In this document: positions 1-7,510 of the stretch, in pieces | How the letters are laid out: each line of letters starts with the position of its first letter | Position numbering within the stretch: position 1 is the first letter of the stretch | Assembly (NCBI GenBank): GCA_964546955.1 | Contig: CAZJLP010000015.1 | Location: forward strand, 21,790-85,789 | Length of the DNA stretch: 64,000 nt | Reading direction: 5' to 3' | DNA from: CAZJLP01 sp964546955 | GTDB lineage: Bacteria > Verrucomicrobiota > Verrucomicrobiia > Opitutales > Opitutaceae | Position numbers and translations under genes: made by a program | Notes under the pieces: generated by a model | What the model saw: the letters and a program-made list of their open reading frames with translations, nothing else | Told to the model about the DNA's origin: nothing | Database searches by the model: none

Positions 1-196
1 GGGAACGGTCTGCACACTATCCGCACGACTGAGGGAGGGGTTCCCATCAGCCGGATAATTGGGGCTAACCATGGGAAGCCCAGAATGTCGTCAAAACGTT
101 CAGTGTCAATGAACGGCGGGATGGATAATTTACCTTATGGCAGGCGGGCGGTGCTTAAGCTGAGCTAAACGTAGGGGCGAGGGAACTACACAGCGC

Positions 197-1228
197 TTAC
201 TGCTTCTTCAGCGTCTTGCCCGGGTTCCACGTCCCTTGCACCAGCAGGGTGTTCGGATTGTTCGTCAATCCGGTCTCGTTTTGCTCCAACAGCCCGACCA
301 GCAAATCAACGGCCCGCGATCCCATCAAATCGGCCTGTTGATCAATGCCGCTGGTCGTTTCCGAAGGGCTCGACCCGCTGAGATTGACCAATCCGAGATC
401 CCGTGGAATCTGCAGCCGCCAGCTCGTGATCCAGTCTCTCAGCGGCACCGGATGGTTCGAGATGATCACGTCCGGCTTGTGCTTTTCATACCAGGCGCGG
501 ACCACAGGTTCGGACCAATTATCGGAAACCAGGGCGGGCAACGTAGGATCATCGGGGGTCTCGGCCTGTTTGACCAAGAATGCGGCGAGCCACCGGAGCT
601 GAACCTTCCGGTGCACCACGGCGTTGGTCGCAAAACCGATCCGCCGATAGCCAAGCGCCCGACACTTTTCGACCGCGACGAGCATGGCTCCGAAGTGGTC
701 GTGCGATACCCGGTGGACGGGATTCGCGAAGGTCAGCCCCAATCCCACAGTGGAGAATTTGGTCCAGTCGAGATCGAGCAGGCCTTCGGGCTCCGGGTGG
801 GGAGCAAGGAGCAAACCGTGGATATTCCGCGTGAGGAGGACTTCATTGAAGCGTCGCGCGGTCATCCCGCTTTCATGCATCCAAAATTCGTCGAGGCGAA
901 ACCCCTTCTGCTCGCCGCGCTGGCGCGCACCGCGGAGGAACCCGGTAAAGAGTGGCGACACCTTGCGCCAGCCGTCGCGGGTGTCGAACGCCGTCACGAA
1001 TCCCAGCACCGGCGCATCGGTCGACTGTTTGCCCGAACGCCGGCGCTGCATGAGCGTGGCGATGTGCGGGTGGGGCCGATAGTTCAGCCGGTCTGCCGCG
1101 GCTTGGACTTCTTTTTTCGTTTCCGCCGGAATCAATGGGCTGTTGCGCAGACTGAGCGACACCGTCGAGACGTGCACTCCCGCGGCACGTGCGACATCGG
1201 CCATGGTGACAAAACGATCGCGGGGCAT
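197..1228 (-). CDS. LacI/GalR-family transcriptional regulator
   Basis: A 343-residue DNA-binding repressor of normal length for the family. The helix-turn-helix lies at residues 8-30 (DVARAAG at 11-17, then VSTVSLSL), and a periplasmic-binding-protein-like effector domain fills about residues 65-340. The hinge after YRPHP (50-54) reads HIATLMQRRRSGK. This differs from the usual NAIARSLR-type hinge helix and carries an extra basic patch, a style I associate with verrucomicrobial LacI proteins. The effector is probably a sugar, but no sugar-use genes adjoin it, so the target is unknown. It lies downstream of ppdK on the same strand, separated by 217 bases holding two hairpins, so it is probably its own transcription unit. 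The ATG at 1228 directly precedes the HTH and is the natural start. Confidence 0.93.
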   Translation of the reverse strand: MPRDRFVTMADVARAAGVHVSTVSLSLRNSPLIPAETKKEVQAAADRLNYRPHPHIATLMQRRRSGKQSTDAPVLGFVTAFDTRDGWRKVSPLFTGFLRGARQRGEQKGFRLDEFWMHESGMTARRFNEVLLTRNIHGLLLAPHPEPEGLLDLDWTKFSTVGLGLTFANPVHRVSHDHFGAMLVAVEKCRALGYRRIGFATNAVVHRKVQLRWLAAFLVKQAETPDDPTLPALVSDNWSEPVVRAWYEKHKPDVIISNHPVPLRDWITSWRLQIPRDLGLVNLSGSSPSETTSGIDQQADLMGSRAVDLLVGLLEQNETGLTNNPNTLLVQGTWNPGKTLKKQ

Positions 1229-1292
1229 TCAACGATGTGAAAACATGAACGGTTGTGGATGGCAATCGCGTTTTAGAAAGTGCCGTGGGTTT

Positions 1293-1350
1293 ACGACCGC
1301 CTTTGATCGGTTTCGCTGGTTTACCGATCTACCCTAAGGCGGTCGTTTTC
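1293..1350 (+). terminator. Long hairpin with U-tract on plus strand
   Basis: The arms 1293-1303 and 1336-1346 are perfect 11-base complements. An inner 7-base stem (1305-1311 with 1323-1329) sits inside them, and TTTTCTTTT follows on the plus strand. This has the form of a Rho-independent terminator for plus-strand transcription, yet no plus-strand gene precedes it. On the minus strand it would lie in the leader of the lacI-type gene. Its role is uncertain. Confidence 0.5.
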
Positions 1351-1384
1351 TTTTATGGGCGGGGAAGGCCCGTGGCGACCGGGC

Positions 1385-1420
1385 AACAAAAAGCCCCGCG
1401 CGACGATCGCGCGGGGCTCG
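1385..1420 (-). terminator. Rho-independent terminator of ppdK
   Basis: A perfect 11-base stem (1392-1402 with 1408-1418, loop ACGAT) is followed on the minus strand by TTTTTGTTG. It lies about 27 bases after the ppdK stop codon and is a textbook intrinsic terminator. Confidence 0.88.
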
Positions 1421-1445
1421 TTAAAAGCTTCGCTGCGGCTTGAAG

Positions 1446-4250
1446 TTAACGCTTTGAGGGTTTGGCCGCGGCCTTTTCAGACTCGATCGCGGCTTGAGCC
1501 GCGGCGAGACGCGCGACGGGCACGCGATAGGGCGAGCAGCTCACATAACTTAGGCCGAGCTTGTGGCAGAACTTCACCGAGTCCGGATCGCCGCCGTGTT
1601 CGCCGCAAATACCGAGTTTGATGTCGGGGCGGGTCTGGCGGCCCTTGGCGATCGCGATCTGCATCAACTGGCCCACGCCGGTCTGGTCGATCGAGGCAAA
1701 GGGGTTCTTCTTCATGATCTCCGCTTCCTGGTAAGGAGCGAGGAACGAACCGGAGTCATCGCGGCTCATGCCGAGCGTGGTCTGTGTGAGGTCGTTCGTG
1801 CCGAAGCTGAAGAACTCCGCGGTACGCGCGATCTCGTCGGCCGTGAGTGCGCCGCGCGGGATTTCGATCATCGTGCCGACCGAGTAGGCAATCTTGGTCT
1901 TTCTCTCGGCCTGCACAGCCTTCGCGACTTCGTGCACAAGCTCAACCTGCAGATCGAGCTCCTTCTTGAAGCCCACGAGCGGGATCATGATCTCGGGCTT
2001 GGCTTTGAATCCGCCCTTGTTCGCCTCCGCGGCCGCTTCGAACACCGCGCGGGCCTGCATGGCCGTGATTTCCGGGTACTTGATGCCCAGACGGCATCCG
2101 CGGAAACCGAGCATTGGGTTGAACTCATGCAGTTCGTGCACGCGCTGCATGATTTTTTCGACCGGAATGTTGAGCTTCCGCGCCAAGTCCATCTGCTGCT
2201 CCTTGGTGTGGGGGAGGAACTCGTGCAGCGGCGGATCGAGGAAGCGGATCGTGGCGGGAAAACCCTTCAGGGCCTTGAAGATTCCGAGGAAGTCTTCGCG
2301 CTGATACGGGAGGAGTTTGTTCAGGGCTTCCTGACGGGCTTCCAGCGTGTCCGCCAGAATCATCTCGCGCATCGCGTCGATGCGGTCGCCTTCGAAGAAC
2401 ATGTGTTCGGTGCGGGTCAGGCCGATGCCGACCGCGCCGAATGCGATCGCGTTCTGCGTCTGTTCGGGCGTGTCCGCGTTCGTGCGCACCTGGAGCTTCG
2501 TGGCCTGGGCGCACCACTTCATCAGCTGGGCGAAGCTCTTGAACTTCTCCGTGGCTTGCGCGGCTTTGTCGTTGTTCAGCAAGCCGGCGATGATTTCCGA
2601 AGGAGCGGTCTTGATCTGGCCCGCGTAGACGGTGCCGGCCGTTCCGTCGATGGAGAGGTAGTCCCCTTCGCCGAAGCTGTCCGAGCCGACGGTCACAGTC
2701 TGCGCGTCGTAGTCGATCTGCAGGCTGGCGGCGCCGCACACGCAGACTTTGCCCATCTGGCGCGCCACCAAGGCGGCGTGGGAGGACACACCGCCGCGGG
2801 CGGTGAGGATGCCTTCCGCCGCGATCATCCCACGGAGGTCTTCCGGCGACGTCTCGACGCGCACCAGCAGAACCTTCTCGCCCTTCTCGGCCGCCGTGAC
2901 GGCGCGATTCGCATTGAAATAGATCTTGCCGGTGGCGGCTCCGGGACCGGCGGGAAGACCGGTGGCGATGACCTTGGCTTTTTTCACCTCTCCGACGTCG
3001 AAGATCGGGGCGAGGAGCTGCTCCAATTGGTCGGCGGGATTGCGCTGAATCGCCGTTTTCCAATCGATCAGCTTCTCCTTCACCATATCGATGGAGAACT
3101 TTAGCGCCGCAGCGGCGGTGCGCTTGCCGTTGCGCGTCTGCAGCATGAACAGCTTGCCTTCCTGGATCGTGAATTCGACGTCCTGTACGTCCTTGAAGTG
3201 CTTTTCTAGCGTCGCCCGCACCTTGAGCAGTTCGGCGTACGACTTGGGCATGACGTCCTTCAGCTTGAGGACAGGCTCGGGCGTGCGAACGCCGGCCACC
3301 ACGTCTTCGCCCTGCGCGTTGACCAGGAACTCGCCGTAAAATTCGTTGACGCCATTGGCCGGATTGCGAGTGAACGCCACACCCGAGCCCGACTTGTCGC
3401 CCGTGTTGCCGAAGACCATCGCCTGGACGTTGACCGCGGTGCCCCACTCGGACGGAATGTTGTATTTGCGGCGATAGACAATCGCGCGGTCGTTCATCCA
3501 GGAACCGAATACCGCACCCGCGGCGCCGCGCAGCTGATCCCAGGGATCGTTCGGAAACACTTTACCGGTGCGCTCCTTCACCAGCGCCTTGAAGCGTTTG
3601 ACGAGCTCTTGCTGGTCTTCCGCCGTGAGCTTCGAATCCTCGATGTCGCCGTGATACTTCTCGTGCTTGAAGCCTTCGATCACCGTCTCAAACGGTTCGT
3701 GATCTTCGCCCTCGCGCTTTTGGACGCCCAGCACGACGTCGCCGTACATCTGGATGAAGCGGCGGTAGCAGTCCCAGGCAAAGCGGGGATTGCCGGTCGC
3801 GCGTTCGAGCGAGACCACGGTCTGATCGTTCAGGCCCAGGTTCAAAATCGTATCCATCATGCCCGGCATCGAATCGCGGGCGCCGGAACGCACCGCCACC
3901 AGCAGCGGAAAGCCCGCTGCGTCCCCGAACTTGTAGCCCATGATGCGCTCCATGTTCGCGACGCCCGCTTCCATCTGCGCCTGCAGCGAGGCCGGGTAGG
4001 TGCGCTTGTTGGCGTAGTAATAGGTGCAGACCTCGGTCGTGATCGTGAAGCCCGGAGGAACGGGGAGTCCGATGCGGGTCATCTCGGCGAGATTTGCGCC
4101 CTTCCCACCGAGCAGGGGTTTCATCGAGCCATCGCCATCGGCTTTTCCGGCGCCCCACGTATAGACGTATTTTGGGCCCTTGACGGCGGAGGATTTCTTG
4201 GCGGAAGGCTTGGCCTTCGCGGCGGGTTTCTTACTGGTTTTGACGGCCAT
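1446..4250 (-). CDS. ppdK: Pyruvate, phosphate dikinase
   Basis: This cytosolic enzyme interconverts pyruvate, ATP and phosphate with phosphoenolpyruvate, AMP and pyrophosphate, linking glycolysis and gluconeogenesis. It has 934 residues, against about 880-900 for most bacterial homologues. The extra length is a Lys/Ala-rich N-terminal tail (about residues 1-25). Visible motifs are the nucleotide-binding N-domain (LLGGKGANLAEM; PGMMDTILNLGLND near 129-142), the swivelling phosphohistidine domain with GGVSSHAALVAR (His491 expected to be phosphorylated), and the C-terminal PEP/pyruvate barrel with SFGTNDLTQTTLG and CGEHGGDP. It is transcribed alone, divergently from tatC, and ends at a strong intrinsic terminator. 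The basic tail is unusual; I cannot assign it a function. Confidence 0.97.
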   Translation of the reverse strand: MAVKTSKKPAAKAKPSAKKSSAVKGPKYVYTWGAGKADGDGSMKPLLGGKGANLAEMTRIGLPVPPGFTITTEVCTYYYANKRTYPASLQAQMEAGVANMERIMGYKFGDAAGFPLLVAVRSGARDSMPGMMDTILNLGLNDQTVVSLERATGNPRFAWDCYRRFIQMYGDVVLGVQKREGEDHEPFETVIEGFKHEKYHGDIEDSKLTAEDQQELVKRFKALVKERTGKVFPNDPWDQLRGAAGAVFGSWMNDRAIVYRRKYNIPSEWGTAVNVQAMVFGNTGDKSGSGVAFTRNPANGVNEFYGEFLVNAQGEDVVAGVRTPEPVLKLKDVMPKSYAELLKVRATLEKHFKDVQDVEFTIQEGKLFMLQTRNGKRTAAAALKFSIDMVKEKLIDWKTAIQRNPADQLEQLLAPIFDVGEVKKAKVIATGLPAGPGAATGKIYFNANRAVTAAEKGEKVLLVRVETSPEDLRGMIAAEGILTARGGVSSHAALVARQMGKVCVCGAASLQIDYDAQTVTVGSDSFGEGDYLSIDGTAGTVYAGQIKTAPSEIIAGLLNNDKAAQATEKFKSFAQLMKWCAQATKLQVRTNADTPEQTQNAIAFGAVGIGLTRTEHMFFEGDRIDAMREMILADTLEARQEALNKLLPYQREDFLGIFKALKGFPATIRFLDPPLHEFLPHTKEQQMDLARKLNIPVEKIMQRVHELHEFNPMLGFRGCRLGIKYPEITAMQARAVFEAAAEANKGGFKAKPEIMIPLVGFKKELDLQVELVHEVAKAVQAERKTKIAYSVGTMIEIPRGALTADEIARTAEFFSFGTNDLTQTTLGMSRDDSGSFLAPYQEAEIMKKNPFASIDQTGVGQLMQIAIAKGRQTRPDIKLGICGEHGGDPDSVKFCHKLGLSYVSCSPYRVPVARLAAAQAAIESEKAAAKPSKR

Positions 4251-4603
4251 GTTCGGAGTGATGAGTTCGGTTGAAAAACGGATCGTGGGCTGCAGATGAA
4301 AGGAGAAGCCAATAGGGCGGCCTCCCTAGCTGTCAACGGCAGAGGGAGCGGGGTAGGGGGTCAAAATCGTTCTCGTTCTCTTACTCCTACTCGTTCTCCA
4401 TCCCAACGAGAACGCGAAGGCAGGACCTGCCCGAGCCTGAAGCCTGCGATTTCGGGAGCGAGAACGAGTAGGGGGAAGAGAACGAGAACGATTTCAGGTT
4501 TAAAGCCCTACGTTGGGGCCCGATCGGCCACTCCCCCGCATCTGGGCACACATCGCGCTTTTGTTTTCGCCAAAACACTCCACCATCCCCCGGCTGACGA
4601 CCC
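4251..4603. other. Divergent ppdK-tatC intergenic region
   Basis: This 353-base region separates the two divergent starts, so promoters for both genes should lie here. I cannot pick convincing -10/-35 boxes. Its main content is the long inverted repeat listed separately. Short open frames across it have no recognisable protein character. Confidence 0.5.
4364..4494. repeat. Large inverted repeat with 35-base arms
   Basis: Arms 4364-4398 and 4460-4494 are inverted copies matching at 33 of 35 positions. They are built from repeated TCGTTCTC / GAGAACGA units. The 61-base loop contains smaller hairpins (GGCAGG-AC-CTGCC near 4419; CCCGA with TCGGG). It encodes no transposase and is MITE-like or REP-like in form. 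Both neighbouring genes are transcribed away from it. Confidence 0.8.
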
Positions 4604-5416
4604 GTGAGCTATCCAGACGCACCCTATAACGAAGATCCCCCCGAGGAACGGATCGATCCGAGCGAGAAGCCGATGGGCTTTTTCGATCACCTGGACGAGC
4701 TGCGGGGTACCTTGATGAAGTGCGCGGTGGTTTATGTCGTTTTCGCGATCGCGATCGGTATCTACGTCAAGCGCTTCAACGACACCCTCATGTGGCCGTA
4801 CTATTTCGTTCAGAAATGGTACCCCCTGCTGCAGCTCGAAAAACTGCAGGCGACGGAGGTGACGGAAGGACTTTCCGTGATGATGCAGCTTTGTCTGCTG
4901 GGTGCTTTGGGGCCAGCGGCGCCTTTCATCCTGTTCTTTCTGGGGCAGTTTGTGGCTCCCGCACTCACCAAAAAGGAGAAACGACTCGTTCTTCCCGCTT
5001 GTTTCGCCGCCTTCGTTCTCTTCGTGGGCGGGGCGGTATTTAGCTACTTTGTCCTGGTTCCGAGCACGCTCGTTTTTTCGATCGAACTCAATGATCTGTT
5101 CGGCTGGGACACTCGGTGGAAGCCAGGTAGCTATTACTCTCTCTTGAGCTGGCTCGTGATCGGCGTGGGTTGCGCCTTCGAGTTTCCGCTGGTCATCGTT
5201 ATCCTCGTGTGGCTCGGATTGCTGGAGGTTCCCACCTTGCGCAAATACCGTCGCCATGCCGTGGTGGTGATTATCGTGATCGCGGCCGCTATCACCCCTA
5301 CGACGGATCCTTTCTCGCTGAGTCTGTTCGCAGCTCCCTTGTATGTTCTCTACGAGATAGCGATTCTCGTCAGCTCGAGAATCGTCAAACGCAAGGGGCT
5401 GCTACCCTCCTCCTAG
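4604..5416 (+). CDS. tatC: Sec-independent protein translocase TatC
   Basis: The integral inner-membrane core of the twin-arginine translocase, which recognises twin-arginine signal peptides of folded exported proteins. It has 270 residues with about six hydrophobic segments. The conserved cytoplasmic N-terminal motif is present (FFDHLDELRGTL, about residues 26-37), as is the conserved cytoplasmic loop before the last helices (LEVPTLRKYRRH). The start is the GTG at 4604, since the acidic leader runs directly into the motif; no clear Shine-Dalgarno sequence precedes it. tatA/tatB are not adjacent. It converges on the mntR-like gene with only 17 bases between stops. Confidence 0.94.
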   Translation: MSYPDAPYNEDPPEERIDPSEKPMGFFDHLDELRGTLMKCAVVYVVFAIAIGIYVKRFNDTLMWPYYFVQKWYPLLQLEKLQATEVTEGLSVMMQLCLLGALGPAAPFILFFLGQFVAPALTKKEKRLVLPACFAAFVLFVGGAVFSYFVLVPSTLVFSIELNDLFGWDTRWKPGSYYSLLSWLVIGVGCAFEFPLVIVILVWLGLLEVPTLRKYRRHAVVVIIVIAAAITPTTDPFSLSLFAAPLYVLYEIAILVSSRIVKRKGLLPSS

Positions 5417-5433
5417 CCGCGCCGCTGGGGCCA

Positions 5434-5871
5434 TTATTTGTCTTTGCGCAGATCGCGCAAGACGCCTGGATGGGCGGCCAAGTATCGGGTGAGCGCTTCG
5501 ATGGCCTGGAACGTTTCGGGGCTCACATGGTGCTCCATGCCTTCTACGTCGTGTGCAATGACGGCTTCGTCCAATCCCAGCTGGCGGAGGAAATCAGTAA
5601 GCAATTGATGGCGATGGGCGATTCGCTGGGCCACTTCTTCGCCGGCCCCGGTCAGCACCATCCCGCGATATTTCTCGTATTTTACGAGGCCCTCAGCGTC
5701 GAGCCGCTGAATCATACTTGTTACGCTCGCCTGGGAGATTTTCAGCTCCGCTGCGATGTCGACGACCCGCGCATAGCCCTTGGTCTTAATCAGATCCCTG
5801 ATTCGCTCGAGGTAATCTTCCACCGCCGCACTGGTGCGTGGTGGGGTAGGTGCGGATGAATCGTCGGCCAC
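5434..5871 (-). CDS. mntR: DtxR/MntR-family metal-dependent regulator
   Basis: A 145-residue metalloregulator resembling MntR, which represses manganese uptake genes when Mn is bound. The N-terminal winged helix spans about residues 15-75 (AVEDYLERIRDLI; VVDIAAELKISQASVTSM; GLVKYEKYRG). The C-terminal dimerisation and metal-binding half contains AHRHQLLTDFL, HDVEGMEHHVS and ETF, matching the His/Glu metal-ligand pattern of the family. It lacks the SH3-like third domain of DtxR, as expected for MntR. No Mn transporter is nearby. The N-terminal dozen residues (Asp/Ser/Pro-rich) are not conserved in the family. The Mn rather than Fe assignment is by similarity. Confidence 0.87.
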   Translation of the reverse strand: MADDSSAPTPPRTSAAVEDYLERIRDLIKTKGYARVVDIAAELKISQASVTSMIQRLDAEGLVKYEKYRGMVLTGAGEEVAQRIAHRHQLLTDFLRQLGLDEAVIAHDVEGMEHHVSPETFQAIEALTRYLAAHPGVLRDLRKDK

Positions 5872-5948
5872 GTTGAAAAACCTGTCCGACGCAGGCCAAA
5901 TGTCCAGAACGCCCGCGACCCGCGCTCAATCCGCGATCGGTTCCCGCC

Positions 5949-6191
5949 TCAGACTTTGCGTTTTGCGGCGCGTTGCGCCTTGAACACGACCCGGAACATC
6001 TGAATGCACAGCCAGAACACACCGGTCATGCAAGAGCTGCCCGCGGCAGCCCAGATCGCAATGTCAGTCTTGTCGTTCGAAGGGACGTGAACGCGCAACA
6101 CCCAGAACATGAAAATGAAAAATGCGACCACAAGGATGAGGTCGACGACGAGGCTGGCGGGCGTGACAAGCTTTTGATCTGGCTGAGCCAT
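5949..6191 (-). CDS. Small two-helix membrane protein, unknown
   Basis: An 80-residue protein with two predicted transmembrane segments (about residues 10-33 and 47-68), a short polar loop (PSNDKTD) between them and a basic tail (KAQRAAKRKV). The layout suggests an inner-membrane protein with both ends cytoplasmic. I do not recognise a family. It lies 77 bases upstream of mntR on the same strand and could be co-transcribed. Its clear hydrophobic pattern argues that it is real. Confidence 0.6.
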   Translation of the reverse strand: MAQPDQKLVTPASLVVDLILVVAFFIFMFWVLRVHVPSNDKTDIAIWAAAGSSCMTGVFWLCIQMFRVVFKAQRAAKRKV

Positions 6192-6296
6192 AAAGAAAAA
6201 ATCAGACGCACTCGCGGCGCGCTGTCCACGGAAATTTGGGCCTGCGGGAGGGAATTAGGGGTCCTGAACCCGGATAGTTGCTAGGGGAATCAGCGC

Positions 6297-7154
6297 CTAC
6301 GCCTCCTTCTGCTTCCGGAGTTCATACGCCTTAGCGACCGAGAGGAATTCGTAGAAGCCGTGTAGTTTCGCGAAATAAAATCCCTCGCGGCCATCGAGGA
6401 TACCTCCTTGGACGAGATAGACATACAAAAACCTTAGGAGAGGCCGACAGGGCATTTTTCGGGCCAGCTGTTTGAGTTTGCGGCGCGATTTGACCGTTCC
6501 CGACTGAAGATGCGCCGCCGCGTGCGCCGTGTCCTGCACCTCCAGCGCCGCTTCCCAATTTGAGTAACGGTTGTGTTTTTCCACGAAGACATCGACGGAC
6601 GGGAAGGCGTAGTGGTCCATCTCGCTTTTCAGGTACCCCGATTCGCCCTGCACGACGATGTGTTCGTGCACTTCGTTGTCCCCGCTGCCCGTTGCGCCGA
6701 CGACGAGACGCTCGTAACGACCCAGGCGATGCTTGAAGAGACGGAGATTCCAGTTGGGGTAGTAAGCGTGCTTTAGCCACTTGCCCATGAACATGAAGCG
6801 TCGATTGATCCAATAGCCGGTCTTGCCGGCGCCGTCCCTGGCGATGATCTCGGCAAATTCGGCCTCGGTTTCCGCCGGCAGGACCTCATCCGCATCGAGA
6901 ATGAAAACCCACTCGTTGCGAAAAGGCAGATTATCGAGCGCCCAGTTTTTTTTCTTTGGCCAGATGCCGTTGAATTCGAATTGGACGACTTGAGCCCCTG
7001 TTTTCTCGGCAATCGCCTGAGAACCGTCGGTGCTGCGCGAGTCCACCACGAAGACCTCGTCGGCCCACGCCACGGAAGCCAGGCAGCGAGGAAGGTTGCC
7101 CGCTTCATTTTTGATCGGGATCAGAATAGAAACGGGTACTTTGGTGCTTTTCAC
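6297..7154 (-). CDS. GT2 glycosyltransferase, WaaE/KdtX-like
   Basis: A glycosyltransferase family 2 (GT-A fold) of about 285 residues from the GTG at 7154. The fold begins at once with VPVSILIPIKNEAGNLPRC; an in-frame ATG at 7199 would add 15 uncharacteristic residues. The nucleotide-sugar site is seen as VVDSRSTDGS and the metal-binding motif as FILDADEVL. Proteins with this N-terminus resemble lipopolysaccharide core beta-1,4-glucosyltransferases of the WaaE type. It may act on LPS core or the surface glycan made by the large cluster further right, but it stands alone here. The acceptor is unknown. Confidence 0.85.
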   Translation of the reverse strand: MKSTKVPVSILIPIKNEAGNLPRCLASVAWADEVFVVDSRSTDGSQAIAEKTGAQVVQFEFNGIWPKKKNWALDNLPFRNEWVFILDADEVLPAETEAEFAEIIARDGAGKTGYWINRRFMFMGKWLKHAYYPNWNLRLFKHRLGRYERLVVGATGSGDNEVHEHIVVQGESGYLKSEMDHYAFPSVDVFVEKHNRYSNWEAALEVQDTAHAAAHLQSGTVKSRRKLKQLARKMPCRPLLRFLYVYLVQGGILDGREGFYFAKLHGFYEFLSVAKAYELRKQKEA

Positions 7155-7199
7155 GCGAATCGCCCATGAACGAGGCGGGGGTCCTCGATGGCGAACCAA

Positions 7200-7510
7200 A
7201 AAATCTGCGAAGCAAGCGAACCACCGAGCGTTTCAGCGGTCGGGCGAGCCGCCGGTTGTAATTTTGTGGTGCGCACTGCATCGGTATGCTTGTTCATCTT
7301 ACGCTATGTGTGCCTCCAAAACCAAAATCCGCAAGCCGCTATGATCCAGCCGCTTTTACGCGTTTCTTACCCCTGCCGTCAAAAATTTATCACACGAAAT
7401 TTGTTTGCATTAATTCGCTGTAAAATCCGGATGAATGACGGCCGTCGGGTTGGTCGTCGGTTGACCCTCCTTACAGCTGATCGCTTTTTGGACCGACACC
7501 TTTAGCCAAG
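7200..7510. promoter_or_regulatory. Divergent promoter region
   Basis: About 310-355 bases between the divergent GT2 gene and the large secreted protein gene. An AT-rich stretch at about 7380-7430 stands out from the GC-rich surroundings and is a plausible promoter zone for the plus-strand gene. No box pair has convincing spacing. No gene is seen here. Confidence 0.35.

Noticed and set aside
1563..3104. 513-codon open frame on the plus strand inside ppdK
   Set aside because: It is antisense to a certain ppdK and its protein is low-quality, His/Arg/Leu-rich sequence typical of GC-rich shadows.
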